A stretch of DNA of 22,883 nucleotides, taken from Bifiguratus adelaidae (Eukaryota > Mucoromycota > Endogonomycetes > Endogonales). The notes under the pieces are model-generated. The model searched no databases and had not been told where the DNA came from. It saw only the letters and a program-made list of their open reading frames with translations. The translations under genes were made by a program, and so were the position numbers. Shown here one piece after another: positions 8,801-18,727 of this stretch (the stretch's first letter is position 1; the number at the start of each line of letters is the position of its first letter). The stretch covers positions 1-22,883 of the forward strand of contig MVBO01000191.1 in NCBI GenBank assembly GCA_002261195.1. Direction: 5' to 3'.

Positions 8801-10254
8801 AATAGTAGGTGGTGGTTTCGAAGGTCACCCTTGATAAGGCTTCTCCTTAGCTTACTGTTATATCGTTGGAACGCCGGGGGTATCCCTTGAATGTCGAGGG
8901 AGAGGAGCTGCGCACTACGAAACCCGAAAATGTCACAATAGAGGAGTTGTGCCATTCACGACATTCGGAATTGAACCACAGCATTTCCATATTAGGAAAT
9001 TCTTCGCGTAATAGCATCTCGCACTAGTCCCGATTCGGCAAAATGGCTGCCTTCGTTGTCTCCTCCCAGCTTTTCTTTCACTCACTGTTCCGCAAACAAC
9101 CTGAGAGCACTGCGCATACGTGAAACGCACCATGCAAGCAAAGTCAGCACAAACAACGTACTACCTTTCAGTTGTTAGCATAACGGAGCGATTTAGTATG
9201 TTGGTTATGCTAGCTTCTGGACGATGGCCGTTACCAGATTGTACCTGACTAGGGATACATAACACCAAACCTCAAAATGGCTCCGTGAACGATTACTTCA
9301 TGAGCAGTTTTTGATCCCAGGTTCGCCGATGTCTGCCACTAGCGCGGCTCGCTCTCCTTCCTAGCGTAACGAAAGGCTCGGGAAGTACGCTAGACTCTGT
9401 GGCCGTAGACCTCTTCAACGCATGCTTCATCGTTATTAGCCTCTTTTCGGACGTAGTAAGTTCGCGTATGATTAGCTAAGTTCTTCTAACATACGCTGCT
9501 TTAAACTGTAAGCATGTACCAATGGCTATCGTACCTCTTGTTTGTCGATCCTTCTACATGCATTCAGTGCAGGTTTAGCAGTTCGGTAATATACCACAAA
9601 TTTTCCAACTTATATGGTCAAGATAACAAGATGATGAATCACTTCTCCGTGTCTGTAAGCATCTGAAATGCTTTGCCATTATCCTCAACAGCGGTAGTTA
9701 TCGGCGCAGAATTAATGCAGAGTACATAAATGCTTGCTATCAGGGTAATTAACAAAGAAAGAAATACACTCTAGAACGACGGATGTTATTTTGTGGATTG
9801 CAATCCCTTTACAATATCAAGTGAGTCTGTGAGCAGCGTCCCCTGCAGCAAAAAATAAACGGAACAATGAGGTATTTTCCCGGCAGGTAAAGCTCAAAAC
9901 CGGAATGGTCTCGATGGTCAAAATCTGTGGAGGGGCTTGAGCCCAATTGACATGCGCGGAATTACAACTTTGACTCAGCACGCCTTGTGCTGCCAGTGTG
10001 ACAGAATTGGAAATTCTCGGTTTTGGTCGCCGAAAGACTGCCTAGACGGGTAAGGGCTTTGTGTACAGCATGGATATAAGGTGCGGTTACAAGGGGTGAG
10101 CAATCCATCGCACCTTACGATTTCTCGCTTGAACCAGGTATCCTCGGCCGTTTTCTGGAAGGACGCTCTTCTCTGTTGCAGTATTATCCTGGACATCTCC
10201 AAATCCCTGTTTCCTGTTGTTCGACGCATCTGAATTCATCCACCAGCGATTAAA
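8801..10254. other. Gene-free stretch before the MDR gene
   Basis: I see no gene here; frames are short and match nothing I know. In the last 300 bases, the presumed promoter of the MDR gene, there is a TGACTCA (Gcn4/AP-1-type site) at about 9971 and a TATAAG at 10075-10080, roughly 175 nt before the ATG. Both can occur by chance. The region is poorer in GC than the gene that follows. Confidence 0.4.
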
Positions 10255-11258
10255 ATGCCATCCAACTCGGCCGCATGGCTTGTCGCAGAAAAGACCAAAC
10301 CGCTCGAGGTCGGGCCTGCTCCTTACACTTCCCCCGGCGAGAATGAGATTGTCGTCAAGAATCGGGCAGTGGCTATCAACCCCGTTGACTATGGGCTGCA
10401 AGAGAAGGCGTTCTTGCCCCTGAACTATCCCGCCATCCTGGGATCAGATGTCGCAGGTGAGGTCGTCGAGGTCGGCAGTTCGGTCACCCGATTTCGCGTA
10501 GGCGACCGTGTGCTGGGTCAAGGAATTTTCATGGACTCCTCCCACTCTGGCACTTTCCAGGAGTACACCGTCCTATTGGCCAACATGTCATCGCCAATCC
10601 CTAGCACCGTGTCCTTCGAGGCTGCCGCGGTCATTCCCTTGTGCTTGTCGACTGCAGCCTGCGGCATGTATCAGAAAGGCAACCTGGAGCTTCAGTACCC
10701 GTCTGTGAGTCCAAAGCCAACCGGCCAGGTCCTGCTCGTCTGGGAGGGGCGTCAAGCGTCGGCAGCAACGGCATTCAGCTCGGCGTGGCCTCCGGCTACG
10801 AGGTCATCACCACGGCTTCCCCCAGGAACTTCGACTACGTCAAGAAGCTCGGCGCCAGCCAGGTATTTGACTACCACAGCAAAACTATCGTCGAGGAGCT
10901 TGTTGAGGCATTAAAGGGCAAAACGATCGCCGGCGTGCTCGACTGCATCACCATTGATGGAGCGGTCGAGGTCTGCGTGGAAGTCTTGAGCAGATCCCAT
11001 GGCCGCAAATTCATTTCTACTGCCAGACCAACATCGGAGGACATGCCTGGCGGAGTCAAAACCAAGTGGATCGGCTTCCTTAACACTGAGGTCTCCAAGA
11101 TTATCTACGAGGATTACCTACCAAAAGCTCTCGCTGAGGGCAAGTTTGTCCCCGCTCCTGAACCCGTTGTAGTTGGGACGGGCCTCCACTCTATACAAGA
11201 CGGTCTGGAGGCTGTGAGTAAAGGGGTGTCGGCTAAGAAAGTGGTCATCACACTGTGA
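10255..11258 (+). pseudogene. Medium-chain dehydrogenase/reductase (zinc-binding ADH-like, trans-enoyl-reductase type), one frameshift
   Basis: This is an MDR-superfamily NAD(P)H oxidoreductase like the ToxD/trans-enoyl reductase group of fungi. The catalytic GroES-like half (from MPSNSAAWLVAEK at 10255) has AINPVDYG, the AILGSDVAGEVVEVG signature and GDRVLGQG. The Rossmann half has LGGASSVGSNGIQLG, EVITTASPRNFDYVKKLGA and the usual ending VSAKKVVITL before TGA at 11258. The family sequence LVWGGASSVGS is interrupted within 10741-10750 (TGGGAGGGGC), where one base is missing; the first frame then runs on to 10914 as nonsense. The KWIG...NTEV stretch is also shorter than usual by several residues. 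Total length is about 334 residues, near the family norm of 340-360. No intron is needed. GC content is clearly higher than in the flanks. Partners such as a polyketide synthase are absent from the window. A sequencing error could mimic the shift. Confidence 0.82.
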
Positions 11259-12949
11259 TTTCAACATTTAGACATTTTAGCAGAGAGCGGCTATAGGGGA
11301 AGATCATTGGCCATGAAACTCGTGCACAATTGAACCCGATATAATATGAATATAGTAGTATCAATTTCAAACATTCAAGCTGAGTGAGAATTGCATATCC
11401 ATCCAGAACGTTACAGCAGGCTTATATACATGCTTTTGCTTTGAATCTAAATCGCAACTATATTGTAATATGTGCGTGTACTCTCTTACTACTCGATGCT
11501 AGGGGGTGAGGATGATTAAGATTAAAGATTAGGATTAGGATTAGGATTCCAACATCGGTTGGTGGTAATTCGCTTATGTCTTCTTCAACTGCTAAGTGGC
11601 AGCGGACTCACCGATATTAAGACTCTTGGCAGTACTCTTGATCACTGGGATCGTCACGAGTCTCACTATATGGCATCATACCGCCGATATTCGCTTGTTT
11701 CACGCTGCCAGACCCTCTGCCACGCAGGACCGTATTACAAAAGGTAGCTAGAAGGATAGAAATACACAGAAAGACAAAGAAACGAATGTAGGTGAAAAAT
11801 CAAATATCATGACTTGTGACAACATATCTCTTGCATGCGCCCGTCAATCATGAAACTCGCTAAAAGATTTGGAACTTAAGCTTTACGTTCAGGCGATCCA
11901 CAGCGGACGTTCTCGAGGGGTAACCCGATTAGCAGTCGAGAGGTCCAGAAGGCGTTGGGAAACTTTGACGGTTTCTTCCGAGTTGGTGGCCTTCCCGTTG
12001 AACATACAGAGCAAGGGAGAACAACCGATCAAAGCCGTTCGATTTGTGAAGATCGATTCAACAATCGCTAGCCTTCTTTTCGAAGACAATCTGCAGAAAT
12101 TATGCAAGTAGTGGTTGAGAAGTAGGACAATTCCGGTTGGCTGAGGCAAAGTCTATGCGACGTACGGATGTTGACGGCGGCTGCACATCGTTCCAATGCT
12201 ATACGGCATGTAATCCATCGATAGCCGCTTTGAGTGAGGTTGTACTAGCTTTGAGTTCCTGGAACTGCATATTTTGGCTTAGGATTTAGTAGCTAGCTCA
12301 ATCTCTGCTGAGGAGAATTCCCCATAGCAAAGAGTTTTGGTAACGATGAGAACATGCCCGAATCCCGATGCGGACAAGCAAAGCGCATCGAGATTTTTGC
12401 CTTATTTGGCGCCGCGCACGGATCCTCGTGGTTAGTGACAAATTGAGAGTGGAGCAGGCATCGGACAAACACCAGAGTGTCGCGAAAGTAGTCTATCGTG
12501 TTTATCCTATGTGTTCTATGTCGTTTAATGTAAGTTTGGCATGGAAGCCAACAAGGAGAATTGAGGCAGCATGTAACTGCCGTAAGTGTGAAATTCCATC
12601 GCGTGGCTCGGCCGTGCAGGTTCGGTGTCGGTCGCTGGCAGTGCTGCTGTGTCACCAAACCATCGTGACCAACACACATGGCTTTTACAGCAATTTCCGG
12701 CCAAAATCCAGCTGGGCACGATCGAGGTCAGGTGGAGACGCCAATCTGCTAAGTTCGGCGTGTCACATGAGTTAGCTACATGAGTTAGAAGTATATGTAG
12801 TCGCCCCACCTCTAATATAGGCATTGGCAGCTCAACCGCTTGCTTTCTCCTTCCTTGTGCTTCTTCTTTGTGCACTATACGCTCTGTACCTTAACCATAC
12901 AGAAGACGTGTCTACTCGTCCGTGTTAAGTTGCTTCCTGACCGGTCACT
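11259..12949. other. Gene-free stretch between the MDR gene and the NACHT NLR
   Basis: No recognisable coding region is present. Small landmarks are a (GATTAG)3 run at 11527-11544 and a 12-bp direct repeat ACATGAGTTAGC/ACATGAGTTAGA at about 12766-12790. The open frames at 12368-12775 (+) and 12525-12875 (-) overlap each other and show no domain, so I leave them uncalled. Confidence 0.4.
11527..11548 (+). repeat. Short (GATTAG)n run
   Basis: Three perfect GATTAG units are followed by GATT, just after looser GATTAA units from about 11514. The unit is TTAGGA when rotated, one base from the fungal telomere unit TTAGGG. It is most simply a microsatellite. Confidence 0.75.
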
Positions 12950-13059
12950 ATGAGCTTTGGCCTTGGCGTAGGCGACATAATAACCGTCCTTGGCCTTGCA
13001 AGCAAGCTCCGTGGACAATTTCTTGATGCTCCAGAGCAATTTAGGACTATCTCTGCTGA

Positions 13060-13110
13060 GTAAGTTGCCTAGAGGAGTTCTTACCTAATTCTTACAGCTT
13101 GATTTCCAAG
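13060..13110 (+). other. NACHT NLR intron 1, with non-canonical AAG 3' end
   Basis: The 51-nt intron has 5' GTAAGT and branch CTAAT. Using AAG at 13108-13110 as acceptor gives ISAE-VRSLSIILLDVE, which matches the family without a gap. The nearer, better-looking CAG ending at 13097 leads quickly to a stop. Either AAG is used or the original YAG has mutated. Confidence 0.5.
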
Positions 13111-13416
13111 GGTTAGGAGTCTATCGATCATACTCCTGGATGTCGAGATCGTCAAGGACCAGCGGGGTCTAACTGACGACAAGGCTGAAAGCCTGCGTAA
13201 AATTGCTGTAGGATGTCGCGAAGTCCTTGAAACGCTCGAGAGAACGTTAGAAAAGTACCAAGAGCTGAGTCCTAGCCACAAAGATTCAAAGCCGAAAGAT
13301 AAGATCTGCAGAGTATGGAAGAGACTAAAATGGGAGCCGGACGATATAATCGCGCTTCGTAATCGCATCACATCGAATATCTCTCTGTTGAACACATTCT
13401 ATGGCCAACTTACTAG

Positions 13417-13463
13417 GTAATTGTCAGATTGTTGCTATTAGGCCACGACCTAAATCTACGCAG
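13417..13463 (+). other. NACHT NLR intron 2
   Basis: The 47-nt intron runs GTAATT...CCTAAATCTACGCAG. Splicing AG|T makes a Ser codon and joins FYGQLT to QISLATKEG in frame; without it the frame meets TAA at once. The junction is phase 2. Confidence 0.6.
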
Positions 13464-14303
13464 TCAAATATCCCTCGCGACGAAAGAAGGCGTAGACCGA
13501 CTGAACAAGCGCCAAGATGATCAGGATAGGCGCCAAAACGATCAGGATCGACTAGCCATTATTGAATGGCTCACGCCAATCGACTACACTAAACAACAGA
13601 GTGACTTGATTGCAAGACGACAGGAAGGAACTGGGCAATGGCTTTTAGATTCCACCGAGTTCAGACGCTGGAGCGCTCAAAAGGCCCAGACTTTGTATTG
13701 CCCAGGCATTCCTGGAGCTGGGAAGACGATGATGACCTCTATTGTCGTTGAGCACCTCTCGAAAAGCTTTCAAAACAATGCAAGTATGGGCATCGCGTAT
13801 CTGTATTGCAGCTACCAACGGCAACAAGAACAAAATGCGGCCGAACTACTTGCGTGTCTGCTGAAGCAGTTGGTTCAGGAACTACCTTCCGTGCCAGAAA
13901 GCATGAAGGACCCTTATCAGCACCACAAAGATAAACGGACTCGTCCATCATTTGCCGAGATCTCCAAAGTCTTGCACTCTGTCATCGATCGTTATTCTAG
14001 GGTTTTTATCCTCATCGATGCGCTGGACGAATGTCAAGTCTCTGATGGTCGCAGTAAGTTCCTGTCAGAGGTATTCAACCTTCAAGCCAAGACTGGAATA
14101 AACCTCTTTGCGACTTCACGGCCTATCCCGGACATCATTGAAGAGTTTGAACAACGAGCAGACACATTGGAGATCCGTGCAGAAAGTGAAGATGTGCAGA
14201 GATATTTGGACGGACATATGTCGGCGCTGCCAAAGTTCGTCTTACGCAGTCTTGAGTTGCAAGAGGAGATCAAGACCACAATTATTCAGACTGTTAACGG
14301 CAT

Positions 14304-14357
14304 GTAGGGGCCTCTTCAAGCTGTATTGATAGCACGTACAAGCTGACGTTCGTTTAG
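14304..14357 (+). other. NACHT NLR intron 3
   Basis: The 54-nt intron starts GTAGGG, has a textbook GCTGAC branch and ends TTTAG. Joining AT|G restores a Met and links QTVNGM to [11 protein letters not shown], a junction usual for the end of the NACHT module. It is phase 2. Confidence 0.7.
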
Positions 14358-14894
14358 GTTTCTCCTCGCACAACTTCATCTGGATTCATTGAAAGGGAAA
14401 AAATCAGCCAAGGCCATCAGAACTGCGCTGGAAAGCCTGCCAAAAGGATCTGAGGCATATGATCATGCATATGCGCAAGCCATGGAGAGAATTAAAGGTC
14501 AGATTACAGATTCTCAGCAGCTTGCTACGCAGGTTCTACTGTGGATCACCTGCGCCAAGCGACCATTAACCACATCAGAACTTCGACACGCTCTAGCTGT
14601 AGAGATCGGTACATCCGAACTTGATGAGCAAAATATGCCGGAACTTGAAGACATAGTTTCTGTGTGCGCGGGTTTAGTCACGATCGACCATGAAAGCAAT
14701 ATTATCCGACTGGTCCACTATACTACGAAAGAGTACTTCGAGCGGACGCAGAAATATTGGTTTCCCGACGCGGAGACGGATATTACGAAAGCTTGAGTTA
14801 CTTATCTATCATTTGATGTCTTCGGAAGGGGGATCTGCGCGACTGCTAAAGAGTTTAAAGAACGATATCAGTTTTCTCTACGTCAGTAAACCTG

Positions 14895-16120
14895 GGATAT
14901 TACCCAAAGAGGTGGAAAACAGCGATGATCATTGCTCTGAGAAAGCCTGGAAAGCCGGATTACTCCATGCCTGGAGCTTACCATCCAATTTCCCTCCTCA
15001 ATACACTGGGGAAGCTACTTGAAGCAGTGATGGCAAGGCGCCTATCATACTATGCAGAAACATATGGACTGCTCCCTGACACACAGTTTGGGGGCCGACC
15101 AGGAAGAACAACAGAACAGGTACTGCTTGTCCTGGCAAACACCATCGATCAGGCGTGGCTCAAAGACAAGGTGGTCATACTTGTCGCATTCGACCTGAAA
15201 GGAGCCTTTAACGGAGTGAACAAACTAACTCTGGACACACATCTAAGAAACAAAGACATACCGTACAAGGCAAGAAAATGGGTTCAGAGCTTCATGGAAG
15301 GTAGATCAGCAAACATCAAGTTCGACGACTTTGAGACCGACATCGCGCCTCTCGAGAATGCCGGCTTAGCTCAAGGATCGCCATTATCACCAATTCTCTT
15401 TGTTTTCTTCAACTCGGATCTGGTCGACCAACCGGTCGATACTAGAGGCGGGGCGTCCGCCTACATCGACAACTATTTTCACTGGAGAGCGGGACCGTCC
15501 GCCGAAGAGAACATCAAGAAAATCCAAGAAGAAGACATCCCACACATTGAAGGATGGGCCAGACAGACAGGCTCTTGCTTTGCGGTAGAGAAAACCGAAC
15601 TGATACACCTCACCCGGAGAAAACGAGAATTGGGTAAAGGCCACATCATCATGGAAGGGAAGACCATTAATGCATCGCCCACAGCTAAACTCCTGGGCGT
15701 GATATTCGATCAAGGGATGAGATGGAAGGAGCATGTACAACAGGCCGTGAAAAGAGCTACTAAAGCCAGTATCGCCATGGGAGGCCTGAGACACCTCCGC
15801 TCCGCTCAAATGAGACAAGTGTACCAAGCATGCGTTACCCCAAACTCGACTACGCATCAACGGTCTGGCACAACCCGCTTAAGGACAAGGGCCACCTAAG
15901 AACCCTTAACATGGTCCAGAGAATGGCTCTAATCAAAATTCTCTCAACATTCAAGACGGTTGCAACGCAGGCTCTGGAAGTAGAGGCTCACGTGCCTCCA
16001 ACTCGACTTCGGCTACAACGACAGGCCCAGGACGTAATAACCAATCTGTGCACACTGCCGGACGATCACCCGATGCACAGGGTGATCGAAAGAACCAAGA
16101 GAAGAATCCAACTAAAGTAG
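14895..16120 (+). pseudogene. LINE ORF2 fragment: reverse transcriptase (palm to thumb)
   Basis: RT blocks are visible in order: PISLLNTLGKLLEAVMARRL, DTQFGGRPGRTTEQ, then FDLKGAFNGVN (motif A, first catalytic Asp) and GLAQGSPLSPILF (motif B). Motif C at 15462-15473 reads YIDN where the clade has F/Y-x-DD, a G-to-A type change of the second Asp codon to AAC. KLLGVIFDQGMRWKEHVQQA is the usual thumb segment. The frame shifts by one base near 15838 (between QACVTP and KLDYASTVWHNP) and then reads to TAG at 16118-16120. The same frame resumes after it with NYPKFPLAEAM, so TAG most likely replaces CAG. With YIDN this RT would be inactive even with an open frame. Confidence 0.85.
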
Positions 16121-17278
16121 AACTACCCCAAATTCCCTCTGGCAGAGGCTATGAAGACCATGGATCAAGAACAAATCCGAGCGGTAGAAAGAATCGACCT
16201 GAGACTGCTTGAACCCTGGAGACAGCCTGTCTTCGATAAGATCGATATTGAACCCGACAGAGAGATGGCCATTTCCCTGATAGACTCGCCAAATACAGTA
16301 GTCTACTCCAATACGTTAGCCCAAAAGAGCAATCTAGGTGCTGCGGCAGTGATTCTGGATCGAAGCAACAACATCGCAAGGTCCCGGAAAATCCACATTG
16401 GCTCGACCAAGTATTGGTCGGTTCACGCGGGGGAACTTATCGCAATCTACTATGCAGTTGAGATGGTACAAAGTGAGCAAGTAGTCAACGGAAACCAATC
16501 CATCCGTCAGGATCAGATCTTCTCCATTGTCAGCGACAGTAAATCAGCACTCCAGGCAATAGCAAACCCAGCCAACAGACCGGGCCAACACATAGTACAC
16601 AGTATCCTCAACCTAGCAAAGGAACTGAAGGAACAACAGGTCAAGCTTCGTCTCCTCTGGATACCCGGACATAGTGGTAATCCCGGAAACGACTTGGCGG
16701 ATAACCTGGCGAAGGAGGCGGTCAACACCGACGAAACACACTCGTTCCACCACCTCGTCTCCGCGCGAAAAAGAGATAATCGGGAGAAAATGACTGGAGA
16801 ATGGGAGAAGGAATGGCGATCTACAAAAAAAGGCAAGCACCTACGCAGAATTGACGACGGGCTCCCCTCAAGACGTGTGCAATGTCTCTACGACCCACTG
16901 CCAAGGAACCGAGCGTATCTCCTGGCACAACTCAGAACCGGCCACTCCTGGCTAGCAACCCATGCCAAAATCTATCGGTTTAGTGAAGATGACAAGTGCG
17001 AATGTGGGGCGAGGGAGACCGTGGTACACGTCCTGGTGGACTGCCCAAAACTTCGGGAATTAAGGCAGCAACTGCGTAGCAAGATAGGGGACGCATTCAA
17101 CAACATCTCAGTAATGCTTGGGGGCAGACCCCAAGGTAAAGCAAATGGATGTGTAATTAACAGGGATATACTGAACGCAGTACTTGAATTTGCGGAAGCG
17201 TCACAAAGGTTCCGAACAAGAGCATCAGAAGGACCCCGGAACCAGGCCCGAAGGCAGAGAGACCAGCATAGGCCTTAA
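16121..17278 (+). pseudogene. LINE ORF2 fragment: RNase H and zinc-knuckle C-terminus
   Basis: This is in frame with the preceding RT part, past the TAG. The RNase H type I domain has a Glu in HAGELIAIYYA, Asp in IVSDSKSALQ and the HSGNPGNDLADNLAKEA motif, so all core catalytic positions look kept. Downstream, RRVQCLYDPL and LLAQLRTGHSWLATHAKI lead into a C-x-C-x7-H-x4-C knuckle, CECGARETVVHVLVDC (about 16998-17045), which is usual at the ORF2 end in Tad-like elements. The product ends QHRP at TAA 17276-17278. This part has no internal stop. Confidence 0.87.
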
Positions 17279-17394
17279 CGAGGCTCAAACTTCGTCTGCA
17301 TGTAATTAGTTTTCACGGATTCGAGATACAAAGATAGCCCTAGTAGTGGTAGCCTGCATATCCCAATCAGGGAGAGGTCAGGGTGAATGAAATA

Positions 17395-17412
17395 CAACAA
17401 CAACAACAACAA
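17395..17412 (+). repeat. (CAA)6 tail marking the LINE 3' end
   Basis: Six perfect CAA units are followed by CGACGAC. It sits about 115 nt after the ORF2 stop, where a short-unit tail is expected in this LINE type. It fixes the right boundary of the element. Confidence 0.8.
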
Positions 17413-17639
17413 CGACGACTGTATAGCCAGGAGGGAGTATAATACGTTTTTACTTCTGGACAATGCCGACCCAAGAGAACGCTCCAGTGCTGACCATCAA
17501 CAAGTTGACCTGGCAGGACACAGACCATGTTTGTTTCGCCCTCTGGTTGTGAAGGGCCGTCAGAGTTTTGAGAGGCGCAAGCACACAATGAGCGTGGACA
17601 ATCACGGTATACCTGGTCAACTTTAATGCCGAGGGCTTC

Positions 17640-17990
17640 GTGAATGTCAGGTACTGTCAGCCATTGGTGTTCCACACTGCGCCAATTTGAACCTCTGTGA
17701 CGTTGATTCCTTCGTAATGCTTTTCAGCATCCTGGGATACTAAAATGACGGTCGGTGTGCAAACACCGTTTACCTGGCCGGTCGTTAGTTATTGGTCCGT
17801 TTCACGTTTAGTATGAGGCATGCATAGATTGCCCGTGGTGGGCCTTGTGTGTTCATCTTAGGACGTTCATCGTGGTGGAGAGCTGTCTGACGGGCAGGCT
17901 GGCAGCCCTCCCATGTTGAATGGTCATAATCGGATAAGGCGGTCGATTCTCCCGAAGTCTATTGAAGGGCTCCAATAATCACACAATAAA
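17640..17990 (+). repeat. Diverged dispersed repeat, left unit
   Basis: It contains CAGCCATTGGTGTTC (about 17658), ATGCTTTTCAGCATCCTGGG (from 17717), GGACGTTCATCGTGGTGGAG (17861) and TCGGATAAGGCGG (about 17930). Each has a close counterpart at about 18.78-19.10 kb in the same orientation, though in a rearranged order. It looks like an old non-coding repeat family. Confidence 0.65.
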
Positions 17991-18413
17991 CGGTCATTTC
18001 ATTGAGGGATTTGCTGGCGCCTGTAAAGGAGATGTGAAGCCTTGAATATTCTTTTGAATCCTCGTTTAACAGGAGATCTATTCCCGGCCGGAGACACTCC
18101 CAAAATTATTTCTCTCCCAGAAGATTCTTCCCAGGGCAACTTCCTTCGGGGCTTAGCCCCTGAGATGTTGGTGGTATGTTACGATTGGGTCCTCGATGGA
18201 GTACCAGGGTTCATTACTGAACACTTGATATGCCACACAACTTGTAAATACACAGCATTAGTCCGTACGGACATGTTAGGGGCGTTCATAGCCGTGGAGA
18301 ACTGTGTTACAATACGATCTGGATTGGGAAGATTCTAAGAACTTGATTCCTGGCTTGAACTAGATTATTTAACAAGACAACGCTTGGAGAAAGAAAGAAG
18401 GAAAACTATCTAG

Positions 18414-18443
18414 GGATTTTGGCTCATATTTATGCCAAAATCC
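18414..18443. repeat. Perfect 10-bp inverted repeat (hairpin 1)
   Basis: Arms GGATTTTGGC and GCCAAAATCC are separated by 10 nt. TAG and TA beside the arms extend the match with one gap. It could be the end of a small DNA element or a structured spacer; it has no attached gene. Confidence 0.7.
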
Positions 18444-18460
18444 TACAAAGAGGTGATCAT

Positions 18461-18530
18461 GGTGTTTTCAGTATTCTCCGCCAATATATAAATATATTGA
18501 AAGAATTGGCGGAGTAAATCTGCAAAAACA
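18461..18530. repeat. Inverted repeat (hairpin 2), 10 perfect pairs plus an imperfect extension
   Basis: CTCCGCCAAT (18476-18485) pairs with ATTGGCGGAG (18505-18514) around an AT-rich loop. Outside the core, GGTGTTTTCAG and CTGCAAAAACACT extend the pairing imperfectly to about 25 bp per arm. It lies 18 nt from hairpin 1. Confidence 0.65.
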
Positions 18531-18727
18531 CTATGACTTCCCGGAAATTCCCTACTAACCTGATAAAACACTATTCCTTGCTGGGATCCTCCTACTAATC
18601 CGTGACAAACTGTCAGGCGCATATGTTCCTGACTGAACGACTCCATGAAATGGCCCGGATCCGGAAAATGCAATTGCACGGTTTCCCGGAGGCTTATTTT
18701 TGAGTGCCAATCCTCACACTGCCAATT

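Larger units (their letters stand above)
12950..14890 (+). pseudogene. NACHT-type STAND/NLR gene, 5' part, interrupted by a LINE
   Basis: This is a fungal NOD-like receptor. From the ATG at 12950 four exons give 564 codons: 12950-13059, 13111-13416, 13464-14303 and 14358-14793. The N-terminal domain (MSFGLGVGDIITVLGLASK, then VRSLSIILLDVEIVK) is the kind common in ascomycete STAND proteins. A QDDQDRRQNDQDR heptad-like linker follows, then NACHT with P-loop GIPGAGKT (residues 220-227), Walker B FILIDALDE (320-328) and NLFATSRPIPD. The post-NACHT helices end in [10 protein letters not shown] (538-546). A TGA at 14794 follows DITKA, yet the same frame continues with family-like VTYLSFDVFG up to about 14890, so the stop looks like a nonsense change. 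There the LINE starts. No ankyrin or other repeat domain is found beyond the LINE, so the sensor part is lost. Such proteins sense nonself and trigger cell death or incompatibility. Confidence 0.82.
14891..17412 (+). mobile_element. 5'-truncated non-LTR retrotransposon (LINE, Tad/MGR583-like), dead copy
   Basis: Only the later part of ORF2 is present; ORF1 and the endonuclease are absent, as expected from incomplete reverse transcription. Homology starts inside the reverse transcriptase (YYPKRWKTAMIIALRKPGKP, from about 14895) and continues through RT, RNase H and a CCHC-like C-terminus to 17278. A 3' UTR of about 115 nt ends in (CAA)6 at 17395-17412. It lies inside the NACHT NLR in the same orientation. 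I found no target-site duplication by eye. The copy carries a single-base deletion near 15838, a TAG at 16118-16120 where the frame otherwise continues, and a damaged RT active site. Damage is light, so the insertion is fairly recent compared with the repeats to its right. Confidence 0.88.

Noticed and set aside
12368-12875. Two opposing frames of 116-135 codons
   Set aside because: They overlap each other, have no recognisable motif, no intron logic and no supporting neighbour; they are likely chance.
14891-17412. Target-site duplication of the LINE
   Set aside because: Sequence before 14891 and after 17412 shares no convincing direct repeat by eye; the right flank may have been deleted.
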